A stretch of DNA of 64,000 bases. Origin: Haliovirga abyssi (lineage in GTDB: Bacteria > Fusobacteriota > Fusobacteriia > Fusobacteriales > Haliovirgaceae). The stretch is from contig NZ_AP027059.1 of assembly GCF_030295325.1 (NCBI RefSeq), forward strand, positions 992,001-1,056,000, written 5' to 3'. How positions within the stretch are numbered: position 1 is the first letter of the stretch; the number at the start of each line of letters is the position of its first letter. Positions 45,765 through 54,477 of this stretch are shown piece after piece. The notes below the pieces were generated by a model. The model saw nothing but the letters and a program-made list of their open reading frames with translations. It had not been told where the DNA came from and did no database searches. Position numbers and translations under genes: made by a program.

Positions 45765-46547
45765 ATGAAAAAGATTATTAGCTTAATAATTTTATTAGTT
45801 GTTTTTTCACAGAGCGTATTTTCAAGTGAAAAACCTATTTATATTGGAGATTTAATTAGATTGAAAATTTCAGGAGACACTTCTGAAAAAGAGATAAAAA
45901 ATAGTTTTAAAGATTTTGAAATAGAAAAAATTGAAAATATAGATGGAAATTATATAATAGAATTTAGAAGTTTTAATACTGGTATAAATAAAATTAAGAT
46001 AGGGAACAAAATAATAAAAATAGATGTTAAAACCAGTTTGAATAAATTTAAAAATAAAGATGTTATAGAAAATTCATTGGATAACCAAAATATAAAAAAA
46101 CCTATACCTGTTACGATTTTATTGTATATATCTGTTTTATTCTTAATAATTTTAATTATAGCATATATAGTGTATAGAATAATAAAACGTAAAAAAGATA
46201 AGAAAATGTCACCAAAAGAATATTTTGAATTAATTTTGAAAAATAAAAGCAGTAAAAATTCTTTGGAAGTTTGGAGTTTTGCACTAAAAAAATATTTAGA
46301 AAAGAAGTTTAATGTAAATATTTTTGATAAAACACAAAAAGAAACTGAATTAGAATTAGGAAAGTATGACTTTTTTCAAAATATAAGAGAAGATATATTA
46401 AAATGGTTAGAAGTAGCATATAATTATAAATATCAAAATATATCATCAGATGAAACTGAAAAAGAAATTATGCTTAATGAATTAAAAGATATTATAGATA
46501 AATTAGAAAAAATAAATATTATTCAAAATGGAGGAAAAAATGTTTAG
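45765..46547 (+). CDS. Membrane protein of the Bat operon (DUF4381-like)
   Basis: A signal peptide (about 1-20), a small periplasmic beta domain (about 22-105), one membrane helix (about 114-139) and a basic cytoplasmic helical domain (about 145-260: SPKEYFELILKNKSSKNSLEVWSFALKKYLEKK). This resembles the small membrane protein usually found between the DUF58 and first VWA genes in such operons. The similarity in layout to the BatD protein downstream suggests related roles. Function is not known. Confidence 0.72.
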   Translation: MKKIISLIILLVVFSQSVFSSEKPIYIGDLIRLKISGDTSEKEIKNSFKDFEIEKIENIDGNYIIEFRSFNTGINKIKIGNKIIKIDVKTSLNKFKNKDVIENSLDNQNIKKPIPVTILLYISVLFLIILIIAYIVYRIIKRKKDKKMSPKEYFELILKNKSSKNSLEVWSFALKKYLEKKFNVNIFDKTQKETELELGKYDFFQNIREDILKWLEVAYNYKYQNISSDETEKEIMLNELKDIIDKLEKINIIQNGGKNV

Positions 46548-47514
46548 ATTTGCAAGTTACTATTTTTTACTTTTTATTCCAATAGTGATATATTTGTTTT
46601 TTATGAAAAGAAAAAATAGCTCAATCGAATTTTCAAGTATAGCAACTATAAAAAAATATAGTGCGCATAAAACTATAAAACATAAAATTGGAGAATGGCT
46701 AATTTTACTAGGAATAATTCTTTTGCTAGTAGCATTGTCAAGACCGCAATTAGTTGAACAAAATAAAAATATTTATAAAAAAGGGATAGATATTGCATTG
46801 GCATTAGATGTATCAGGGAGTATGGAAAGTGTAGATTTTAAGCCAAGTAGAATAGAAGTAGCAAAAGATGTATTAAAAAAGTTTGTAGATAAAAGGGAAA
46901 ATGATAGAATTTCTTTTGTTATATTTTCAGGGACAGCATATACGAAGATACCGCTAACTATAGACTATAATGTATTGGATGAAGCTATAGCTAAGACAAC
47001 TACAAAAGATGTGAATACAGATGGAACAGCAATTGGAATGGGAATAGCTGTAGCTGTAAATAGATTAAAAAATAGTAAAGCAAAATCAAAAGTTATAATA
47101 TTATTAACAGATGGAGATAATAATGCAGGATTAATTTCACCAGAAGCAGCAATGAAATTAGCAAAAGATACTGGAATAAAAATATATACAATTGGAGTAG
47201 GTACTAATAAAACTATAATGCCTGTAAAAGATGGTTATGGAAATATAGTTACTTATAGGCAATTTACCGGTGGATTAGATGAAGGATTATTAAAAAAAAT
47301 TGCTAATGCAACAGAAGGAAAATATTTTAGAGCAAAAGATAAAAATTCTCTTGAAAATATTTTTAAAACAATAAATTCGTTGGAAAAAACTAAGATTAAA
47401 TCAAAAAAAACATTTCAATATAAAGAGCTGTATTACTTATGGTTGTTGTTTGGATTGTTATTTATGATTTTAGGAATAATTTTAGAAAAATTAATATATA
47501 TAAAAATACCATAG
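46540..47514 (+). CDS. batA: BatA-type membrane VWA protein
   Basis: BatA proteins expose a von Willebrand factor A domain between N- and C-terminal membrane helices. Helices lie at about 6-22 and 52-70, and at about 297-318. The MIDAS metal site is complete: DVSGSM near 86, the threonine in DGTAIGMG near 165 and LLTDGDNN near 187. The ATG at 46540 is chosen because GGAGG (inside the previous gene) lies just before it; an in-frame ATG 12 bases upstream overlaps that site. BatB follows. Confidence 0.9.
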   Translation: MFRFASYYFLLFIPIVIYLFFMKRKNSSIEFSSIATIKKYSAHKTIKHKIGEWLILLGIILLLVALSRPQLVEQNKNIYKKGIDIALALDVSGSMESVDFKPSRIEVAKDVLKKFVDKRENDRISFVIFSGTAYTKIPLTIDYNVLDEAIAKTTTKDVNTDGTAIGMGIAVAVNRLKNSKAKSKVIILLTDGDNNAGLISPEAAMKLAKDTGIKIYTIGVGTNKTIMPVKDGYGNIVTYRQFTGGLDEGLLKKIANATEGKYFRAKDKNSLENIFKTINSLEKTKIKSKKTFQYKELYYLWLLFGLLFMILGIILEKLIYIKIP

Positions 47515-47532
47515 AGATGGAGGAGTCCAAAA

Positions 47533-48501
47533 ATGAATTTTGGGAATATAAATGGATTTTATTATCTTTTATTATTAGTTATATTGATAGCAATATTTTA
47601 TTTAGGCTATCAAAAAAAAGTGAATATTATAAATTTAATAAGATTTCCATTTAACAAAAAGAAAGAAAAATTATCAATTTTCATAATGATATTAGGAGTT
47701 TTTTTAATTGTTTTTTCATTAACTGACCCCGAATTTTTTAAAGGATATGAAAAATATCAAAAAAAGGGATTAGATATCTATTTTTTAATAGATGTGTCTA
47801 AGAGTATGCTGTCAGAAGATATCAAGCCAAGTAGAATAAGAAGGTCAAAAGAGATTATATCAAGTGTAATAGATGAATTAAAAGGGGATAGAGTTGGATT
47901 TATTCCGTTTTCCTCAACTGCGTATATACAAATGCCATTAACAGATGATTATGATATGGCTAAAATGTTTTTGGATGTAATAGATACTAATATGATTTCA
48001 GGTGGAGGAACTAATATAAAAAAAGCATTAGAATTAGCAGAAGCCTCATTTAAAAAATCTGCTAAAGGGGATAAAGTTATAATATTAATAAGTGATGGGG
48101 AAGTACATAATGAAAGTGGAATTAATGAGTCTGAAAAAATAGACAAAAGTATAAAAATATATACAATTGGAGTTGGAAGTTTAAAAGGAAGTTTGATACC
48201 TATAGTTGATAAAATAGGCAATAGAATAGATTATAAAAAAGATAAAAAAGGAAATTATGTATTGTCAAAATTGGATGTAAAAACATTAGAAGAAATTGCA
48301 AAAAATGGAAATGGGAAATTTTATATGTCAACTATTGCAGGAGATGAGATTCAAAAGCTAACTAGTAAAATAAATTTATTAAAAAGAGAAGAATTGGGAA
48401 TAGAAAAATTAAAAATATATAAAAAATTATATCAATACTTTTTAGGAATAGGAATTTTAATTTTTTTAATGGGATATTTATATGGAAAGAGAGGAGATTG
48501 A
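47533..48501 (+). CDS. batB: BatB-type membrane VWA protein
   Basis: Paralogue of the preceding gene with the same plan: N-terminal helices (about 7-22, 45-63), a VWA domain with MIDAS residues DVSKSM, GGGTNI and LISDGEVHN, and a C-terminal helix (about 300-318). GATGGAGG precedes the ATG. An overlapping ORF in another frame at 47439-47654 is a shadow. batC follows with an internal ribosome binding site in the batB end. Confidence 0.9.
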   Translation: MNFGNINGFYYLLLLVILIAIFYLGYQKKVNIINLIRFPFNKKKEKLSIFIMILGVFLIVFSLTDPEFFKGYEKYQKKGLDIYFLIDVSKSMLSEDIKPSRIRRSKEIISSVIDELKGDRVGFIPFSSTAYIQMPLTDDYDMAKMFLDVIDTNMISGGGTNIKKALELAEASFKKSAKGDKVIILISDGEVHNESGINESEKIDKSIKIYTIGVGSLKGSLIPIVDKIGNRIDYKKDKKGNYVLSKLDVKTLEEIAKNGNGKFYMSTIAGDEIQKLTSKINLLKREELGIEKLKIYKKLYQYFLGIGILIFLMGYLYGKRGD

Positions 48502-48502
48502 A

Positions 48503-49435
48503 ATGAAAGGAATTAAAATAGTAAATATTAAAATAATAAACTTGTTTTTAATGTTGATAATTGGAATTTCTTCATTTGGAGCGACTACTAGAATTACTAC
48601 TGGTTCTTCTATTAAATATATTACAAAAAATGAAAAATTATACTCTATAATAAATAATGGTAATGATTTTTATAAATCTAAAGACTATAAAAAAGCAATA
48701 TCTCAATATAAAGAAGGATTAAAATTAGATGAGAATAATAAAGTATTAAATAAAAATATAGCTAATAGTTATTATAGTGAAAAAAAATATGATGTTGCAA
48801 CTGAATTCTATGAAAAAACTAAAGATTTTAAACAAGCAGGGAATTCTTATAAAAGAATTGGAGATGGTTCTAAAAAATTAGACGATAAAATAAAACAATA
48901 TAAATCAGCATTAGAAGAATATAAAAAAGGAATAAAATTGAATTCGAATAATATGGAATTGAAATTTAACTATGAATATGTAAAAAAGCTTTTAGATAAA
49001 TTAAATAAGCAGAAACAACAAAATAAAAACAGGAATAAAAATAAAAAAGACAAGAATAATAAAGATAATAAGAAAAATAAGAATAAAAACTCTGATAAAG
49101 ATAATAAAAAACAAAATAAAAACAATAAAGATAATAAGAATAAAACTGGAAAAGATAATCAAAAGAAATCTGATAAAAAAGATGGAAAAGATAATAAACA
49201 AAATAAAAATTCTAAAAAGAAAGATAAAAATCAACAAAACGAATCAAAAGCTAATAAAGAGCAATCAAAAAAAGATAAAGACAAATCAAAAGACAGCAAA
49301 AATATGAAAAAAGTTAATCTGCAAGAAGCATTAAAAATTTTACAGTCATTAGAAAAGAAAGAAAAAACAGATTTAAAGAACAATCAGCAATTAAAAATGC
49401 AACAAAATAATACGCAAGAAAAATATGATTGGTAG
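48503..49435 (+). CDS. batC: BatC-type TPR protein with long Lys/Asn/Asp-rich tail
   Basis: A signal peptide (about 1-26, SSFGA) is followed by three or so TPR-like helical repeats (about 42-165: NGNDFYKSKDYKKAISQYKEGLKLDENN). A stretch of about 110 residues then follows, almost wholly K, N, D, Q and S, and finally a short helical end (VNLQEALKILQSLEKKEK). The ATG at 48503 has AGAGGAG upstream; an ATG 21 bases earlier is inside batB without a site. TPR proteins of this position probably scaffold the Bat complex in the periplasm. The basic tail could bind a polyanion, but may simply be low-complexity drift. Confidence 0.85.
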   Translation: MKGIKIVNIKIINLFLMLIIGISSFGATTRITTGSSIKYITKNEKLYSIINNGNDFYKSKDYKKAISQYKEGLKLDENNKVLNKNIANSYYSEKKYDVATEFYEKTKDFKQAGNSYKRIGDGSKKLDDKIKQYKSALEEYKKGIKLNSNNMELKFNYEYVKKLLDKLNKQKQQNKNRNKNKKDKNNKDNKKNKNKNSDKDNKKQNKNNKDNKNKTGKDNQKKSDKKDGKDNKQNKNSKKKDKNQQNESKANKEQSKKDKDKSKDSKNMKKVNLQEALKILQSLEKKEKTDLKNNQQLKMQQNNTQEKYDW

Positions 49436-49446
49436 AGGTGAGAAAA

Positions 49447-51051
49447 ATGAAGAGTATAAAACATATAATTTTTATAATTTTATTAATGATAAATTCAATA
49501 GTAATGTTAGCTGCAACTCCTAGTATTACTTTAGATATAGACACAATACAAATTCCTATAGGAGAGACAGCTAATTTATCAGTTGCATTAAACAATATGA
49601 AGGGAGCGAAAGCATTATCAATAAATGGATTAAATAATTTTAAGGTAGTGTCTAAATCAAGCTCTACTCAAACTACAATAATTAATTTTAAAAAGACAGA
49701 ATCAGTTAATTATAATTACACAATACTGGCTACACAAAAAGGTGAGTACCCTTTGAAAGCAACTGTAAAATATAAAGGAAAGATATATGAAAGCAATATA
49801 TTAAATATAAGTGTTACAAAGGCTTCGCAACAGACGGGATTTGCAAAAAATATATTTTTAAAAACTGTAATCTCAAAAGATAAAATATATTTTGGAGAGA
49901 AATTGATTTTAGCATATGATTTGTATACTCGTTATAATGTTAATAGTTATGGATTTACTGATAAAATGAATTTAGATAAATTTATGGTAAAAACAACAGA
50001 TCAAGATAAATTAAAAGGAAGTTATGTATATATAAATGGTAAAAAATATGTAAAAAAAAGAGTTTATGAATCAATATTAACTCCTTTGAATAGTGGTGAA
50101 ATTAAAATTCCATCATTTGCTTTTCAAGCTAATATAGCTACAAATGATGATTTCGGATTTTTTAATACAACAAAGCCTAAAATTTTAATGACTAAAGAAA
50201 AAATAGTAAATGTTTTAAAATTGCCATTAGATGGGCAACCTAAAAATTTCACTGGTATAATTGGAAACCTAAATATAGAAAGTAATATTTTATCTAAAAA
50301 TATAAATTATGGGGATTCAACTACACTAACAATAAAACTTTTTGGTGATTGTAATTTAGATAATGTGGATAAAATAATAAAATCAAATATAAAAGGATTT
50401 AAAATTTATGAATCTTTAAAAAAATCAAGTGAAGATTTTGAAAATGGTAAATATTTAGCAAAAAAACAATTTGATATAATAATTATACCAGAAAAAACAG
50501 GAGAATTGGTATTTCCTGGAATAGAAATACCATATTTTAATCCAACTAGTGGGAAATATGAAATAGCAAAAGTTAAAAGTTTTAAAATAAAAGTGACTGG
50601 CACAATGAAACAAAATAATATAGCAAATTCATACAATAATAATCAAGAAGAGTTAAATATATCAACATTACCAGTTAATAATGTAATTACTAAAGAAGGT
50701 AATAATAATTATTTCGTAATAAAAATAAATAAAATTTTAGCATATATAATAATAGTGGTTATTTTTGTTTTGTTAATATTGTTAATAGTTATAATTATAT
50801 TAAATAGAACAAAAGATAATATAAATAGTAAAATGAGAAAATGTAAAACTGTAGATGAGGTATATGACCTTTTTGCTGATGTTTTAAAAGATAAATATGC
50901 AATTAATATAAAAGCATTTAGTATGAAATCGTTAAAAGAAAAAATAAATGATGAGGATATAATAAAAATAATATCAAAATTTAATAATAAAGAGTATGAA
51001 GAAGTGAACGAAATAAAAAAAGATATAAAAATAATTTTAAAGAAAATTTAG
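49447..51051 (+). CDS. batD: BatD-type periplasmic/membrane protein
   Basis: The BatD family has an N-terminal signal peptide (about 1-24), several Ig-like beta domains in the periplasm (about 25-400: IPIGETANLSVALNNMKGAKAL, PSFAFQANI, EKTGELVFPGIEIPYFNP), one membrane helix (about 425-455) and a short helical cytoplasmic end. The ATG at 49447 has GAGGTGAG upstream; the in-frame TTG at 49429 lies in the batC stop region. It is the last gene of the operon. The exact job of Bat proteins is unsettled; the operon was first linked to aerotolerance in Bacteroides. Confidence 0.88.
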   Translation: MKSIKHIIFIILLMINSIVMLAATPSITLDIDTIQIPIGETANLSVALNNMKGAKALSINGLNNFKVVSKSSSTQTTIINFKKTESVNYNYTILATQKGEYPLKATVKYKGKIYESNILNISVTKASQQTGFAKNIFLKTVISKDKIYFGEKLILAYDLYTRYNVNSYGFTDKMNLDKFMVKTTDQDKLKGSYVYINGKKYVKKRVYESILTPLNSGEIKIPSFAFQANIATNDDFGFFNTTKPKILMTKEKIVNVLKLPLDGQPKNFTGIIGNLNIESNILSKNINYGDSTTLTIKLFGDCNLDNVDKIIKSNIKGFKIYESLKKSSEDFENGKYLAKKQFDIIIIPEKTGELVFPGIEIPYFNPTSGKYEIAKVKSFKIKVTGTMKQNNIANSYNNNQEELNISTLPVNNVITKEGNNNYFVIKINKILAYIIIVVIFVLLILLIVIIILNRTKDNINSKMRKCKTVDEVYDLFADVLKDKYAINIKAFSMKSLKEKINDEDIIKIISKFNNKEYEEVNEIKKDIKIILKKI

Positions 51052-51079
51052 ATTTTAATAGTGTAGAAAAAGAGTTTTC

Positions 51080-51112
51080 CTGTTATGGGCGAGAAGACCT
51101 CGCCCATACAGT
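51080..51112. repeat. GC-rich REP-like hairpin
   Basis: ATGGGCGAG (51085-51093) and CTCGCCCAT (51099-51107) form a nine-pair stem with loop AAGAC, flanked by CTGTT and ACAG. It lies between the convergent batD and the broken lipoprotein gene. It lacks a T-tract, so it is a poor terminator, and it is far richer in GC than its surroundings. Confidence 0.65.
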
Positions 51113-51132
51113 AGATTTATTATAATATTCCT

Positions 51133-52105
51133 CTATTTTTTACGATCAAAAGTATTATATTTTTTAATCTTTAAAATTGGCTCAGTAGTATATCCAGCAG
51201 GTTTTACTCTCCAGGCTTCTATAAGTCTAGCCCAATAGTTGACCTTGGCCGCTAGGGTTGAGATCAATGTCATCAAGCTAAGGGGAATTAATGCAAATCA
51301 AAAGACCAACTCCTTCCTTCTTAGCGTTTTCTCTTGGCTAAGAGAAAACTAAAGTGCAGAATATTGAGAAAAAAGCATTAAAAAAGCCAAATATCCACGC
51401 TATAGGTTTCTCTTAGATAAGAGAAACCGACAACAAGGGAGGAGTAGAGTTTTTATAAAATCCTTAGCTTGATGACATTGGGGTTGAGATAGCTACAATT
51501 TCCTCTGGTGAGAATAATCGGCGAACATCCCCTAAAAGTTTACCATCAAAACTTACTGGAGTTTTAGACAAAGCACGAGAGTATCTTAATGCTGTTAATT
51601 CTCTTTTGGAAAAGCTACTAATTTTGCTTAATTTCTTTTTACACTGCAATCCTTGAATTTCTTCAGGAGTTATTTTATAATCTTTATATTGCCACGAATT
51701 TACATCAATGGCAAAAGGGCAAGAAACATAATATGACACCTGCATACGTATAAGATAAATCAAACGAGGCTTTAAAATTTTAGCAGCTCCTTTTTCAATA
51801 TACATTTCAAGAACTCCAGAAGCTACTCCTAAATCAGTTGACCAAGTAAGAATTCTTCCTGGTAAAAGCTCTTTTCCAAATTTTTTTTCAGCTTTATTAA
51901 GTAGTGTTTTAGAAAAATAAGAGATCTTTTCTGGTGGATTGATTAAACTTTTCATGGATTTATCCACTTCGTATGTCCATGATTTTTTTCCTCTGGGTAA
52001 AGGGTCAATAACATCTGCAGGTTGAAAGTGCTTTTTAGTAGTTGTGCAACTGTTTAATAAAAACAGTTCTAGAATAATAAAAATTGATGAAATAATTTTT
52101 TTCAT
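51133..52105 (-). pseudogene. Lipoprotein gene (AhpD/carboxymuconolactone decarboxylase-like) interrupted by a miniature element
   Basis: The ATG at 52105 begins a signal peptide with lipobox LLNSC (cleavage before the Cys). The rest resembles the CMD/AhpD peroxidase-like fold: YYVSCPFAIDVNSWQYKD, RYSRALSKTPVSFDGKL and FSPEEIVAIST. The typical CxxC is reduced to one cysteine (CPFA). The frame runs into the element at 51480 and stops after five foreign residues (PMSSS). The true C-terminus (LAAKVNYWARLIEAWRVKP...) is found at 51254-51133. Removing the element and one target copy gives 747 bases, a clean 248-residue frame. The truncated 213-residue product may still be made. Confidence 0.9.
51265..51480. 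mobile_element. 216 bp miniature transposable element, IS4/IS231-like ends
   Basis: Perfect 19 bp terminal inverted repeats: CAATGTCATCAAGCTAAGG at 51265-51283 and its complement at 51462-51480. Ten-base direct repeats GGGTTGAGAT flank it at 51255-51264 and 51481-51490. No transposase ORF is inside. The ends and the 10 bp duplication resemble IS231 (IS4 family: ends like CATGCCCATCAA, 10-12 bp duplications). Two internal hairpins, GTTTTCTCTT/AAGAGAAAAC (51326-51349) and GGTTTCTCTT/AAGAGAAACC (51405-51428), are near copies of each other. Confidence 0.92.
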
Positions 52106-52191
52106 GATTAACCTCCTTTTTTTATGGTATCATGTGGATTTTATATAAGGCTTTTCAAATTTAGATAGTGTGAAATTTTGCTATTCCTTAT

Positions 52192-52221
52192 ATTATACCA
52201 TCGGAATTAAGCATCTGTCAA
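52192..52221 (-). promoter_or_regulatory. Strong consensus promoter for the broken lipoprotein gene
   Basis: On the minus strand a perfect TTGACA (52221-52216) and perfect TATAAT (52197-52192) are 18 bases apart, with TGG before the -10. It lies about 85 bases ahead of the ATG and its GGAGG site. Confidence 0.75.
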
Positions 52222-52249
52222 TTATACCCTAGGGAAGTTTCAGTTATTA

Positions 52250-52278
52250 TTTACAAAAAAGAGTAATTGTGATATAAT
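52250..52278 (+). promoter_or_regulatory. Promoter for tex
   Basis: TTTACA (52250-52255) and TATAAT (52273-52278) are 17 bases apart with an extended TGA before the -10. It is 30 bases ahead of the tex start. Confidence 0.7.
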
Positions 52279-52309
52279 ATTTCATAATTCAAAATTTGGA
52301 GGTATAGAT

Positions 52310-54469
52310 TTGGACTTAGTCAAAATAGTAGAGAAAGAACTTAATTTAAATCATTTTCAGGTGGAAAATACTTTGAAATTATCTGATGATGGAGCTACAG
52401 TTCCATTTATTGCTAGATATAGAAAAGAGATGACTGGAAATCTAAATGAAGAACAAATTAGAGATGTGCTAGATAGAATAAATTATCTTAGAAATTTAGA
52501 AAAAAGAAAAGAAGAAGTATTAGTAACTATAGAGGAGCAAGGGAAATTAACAGAAGAATTAAAAACTAAAATAGTAAAAGCTATAAAGCTACAAGAAGTT
52601 GAAGATTTATATCTTCCGTATAAAAAGAAAAGGAAAACAAAAGCAGATATAGCTAAAGAACGTGGATTAGAGCCATTAGCTATATTTATGCAAAGAAAAG
52701 ATATAAATATTAAAGATATAAATTCAGAATCTGAAAAATATATTAATGAAGAGATAACAACAATAGAAGAAGCATTAGACGGAGCAAAACTGATAATTGC
52801 ACAAGAGATATCTGAAAATATAAAATATAGAGAATTTATTAGAGATTTAATGAGTAAAAAAGGAAAAATAATATCTTCTGTTATAGAGAAAAATAGAGAA
52901 AAAGATGAAAAAGGTGTTTATCAAGATTATTATGATTATAGTGAAAATGTAAAATATATCCCTTCACATAGAATTATGGCTGTAAATAGAGGAGAAAAAG
53001 AAAAAATAATTAGAGTAGCAATAAAATTTGATGATATATCAAGAGATAGAATTTTAAATTTCATTTTATATAATTATAAAAATATTAATTTAAAAAACTT
53101 ATATGTTGATATTATAAACGATAGTTTAGATAGATTGATATTACCATCAATAGAAAGAGAAGTTAGAAATATTTTAACAGAGCAAGGAGAAAATGATTCT
53201 ATAAAGATATTTCAAAAGAATTTAAAAAATTTATTAATGCAGCCGCCAATTTATGAAAAAAATATTTTAGGAATAGATCCAGGATATAGAACAGGTTGTA
53301 AAATAGTAGTAATAAATAAATTGGGATTTTTCATAAAAAGTGATGTGGTATATTTAGTTAGTGGAGATAAAAAATTAATAGAAGCAAAAGAAAAAATAAA
53401 AAAATTAATATTAGAGAATGATATTGATTTGGTTGTAATAGGAAATGGGACAGGTTCTAGAGAAACAGAAAAGCTTACTGCTGAAATTATAAGTGAAAAT
53501 GATTTTGGTAAAAAAGTATATTATGTAATAGCAAATGAAGCAGGTGCTTCTGTTTATTCAGCATCTAAATTAGCAAAAGAGGAATTTCCTGATCTAGATG
53601 TTACAGAAAGAGGCGGGATTTCCATTGCAAGAAGAGTACAAGATCCATTAGCAGAATTAGTAAAAATTGATTCAAAATCAATTGGAGTAGGGATGTATCA
53701 ACATGATGTAAATCAGAAAAAATTAGGAATAGCATTAGAAAATACAGTTGAAAGCGTAGTTAATGATATTGGAGTAAATTTAAATACAGCATCTTGGGCT
53801 TTGCTTAGTTTTGTTTCTGGTATTAATAAAAAAGTAGCTAAAAATATAATGGAATATAGAAATGAAAATGGAAAATTTAAGAGCAGAAAAGAGCTGAAAA
53901 AAGTAAAAGGATTAGGAGAAAAGGCATATACATTAGCAGCAGGATTTATAGTTGTACCAGAGAGTAAAAATGTTTTAGATAATACAATAATTCATCCAGA
54001 GTCATATAGTATTGCAGAAGAGATATTAAAAGATATTGATTCAAATTTAAAGGAATTCAAAAATAATACAGAGGAAGTTATAAGTAAATTAAGATCATTT
54101 GATATTAAAGGATTTATTGATAAAACTAATTATGGAGAAGAGACAGTAAAAGATATATATGCTTCGCTATTAAAGCCTAAAAGAGATCCTAGAGAAAATT
54201 TACCACAACCTCTATTAAAAGAGAATATTTTAAAAATGAGTGATCTAAAAGAGGGAATGGAATTAGAAGGAACAGTTAGAAATGTAGTTAAATTTGGCGC
54301 TTTTATAGATATAGGTTTGAAAAATGATGCATTATTGCACGTTTCAGAGATGGGAAAGAAATTTATTCAAGATGCGACATTAGAATTAGAAGTAGGAGAT
54401 ATTGTAAAAGTAAAAATAAAAGAATTAGATGAAAAAAGAGGAAGGGTTTCACTTACAATGAAAGGATAG
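52310..54469 (+). CDS. tex: Tex-family RNA-binding protein
   Basis: Tex is a conserved nucleic-acid-binding protein implicated in transcription. Domains in order: N-terminal HTH/helical Tex-N (VPFIARYRKEMTGNLNEEQIRD), a YqgF/RNase H-like domain near 320 (ILGIDPGYRTGCK), two helix-hairpin-helix motifs near 500-560 (INKKVAKNIMEYRNENGKF, LKKVKGLGEKAY) and a C-terminal S1 domain (about 645-719: GMELEGTVRNVVKFGAFIDIG). The length of 719 residues is standard. Start TTG after GGAGG. The sensor kinase gene follows by eight bases. Confidence 0.95.
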   Translation: MDLVKIVEKELNLNHFQVENTLKLSDDGATVPFIARYRKEMTGNLNEEQIRDVLDRINYLRNLEKRKEEVLVTIEEQGKLTEELKTKIVKAIKLQEVEDLYLPYKKKRKTKADIAKERGLEPLAIFMQRKDINIKDINSESEKYINEEITTIEEALDGAKLIIAQEISENIKYREFIRDLMSKKGKIISSVIEKNREKDEKGVYQDYYDYSENVKYIPSHRIMAVNRGEKEKIIRVAIKFDDISRDRILNFILYNYKNINLKNLYVDIINDSLDRLILPSIEREVRNILTEQGENDSIKIFQKNLKNLLMQPPIYEKNILGIDPGYRTGCKIVVINKLGFFIKSDVVYLVSGDKKLIEAKEKIKKLILENDIDLVVIGNGTGSRETEKLTAEIISENDFGKKVYYVIANEAGASVYSASKLAKEEFPDLDVTERGGISIARRVQDPLAELVKIDSKSIGVGMYQHDVNQKKLGIALENTVESVVNDIGVNLNTASWALLSFVSGINKKVAKNIMEYRNENGKFKSRKELKKVKGLGEKAYTLAAGFIVVPESKNVLDNTIIHPESYSIAEEILKDIDSNLKEFKNNTEEVISKLRSFDIKGFIDKTNYGEETVKDIYASLLKPKRDPRENLPQPLLKENILKMSDLKEGMELEGTVRNVVKFGAFIDIGLKNDALLHVSEMGKKFIQDATLELEVGDIVKVKIKELDEKRGRVSLTMKG

Positions 54470-54477
54470 GGGTCTAT

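Noticed and set aside
47439-47654. Plus-strand ORF spanning the batA-batB junction
   Set aside because: Out of frame with two well-supported genes; a shadow.
49001-49237. Minus-strand ORF rich in Ile, Leu and Phe
   Set aside because: It is the antisense of the Lys/Asn-rich tail of batC; its composition follows from that and it has no ribosome binding site.
51265-51480. Possible hidden peptide or transposase fragment inside the miniature element
   Set aside because: No ORF of useful length on either strand; only inverted repeats.
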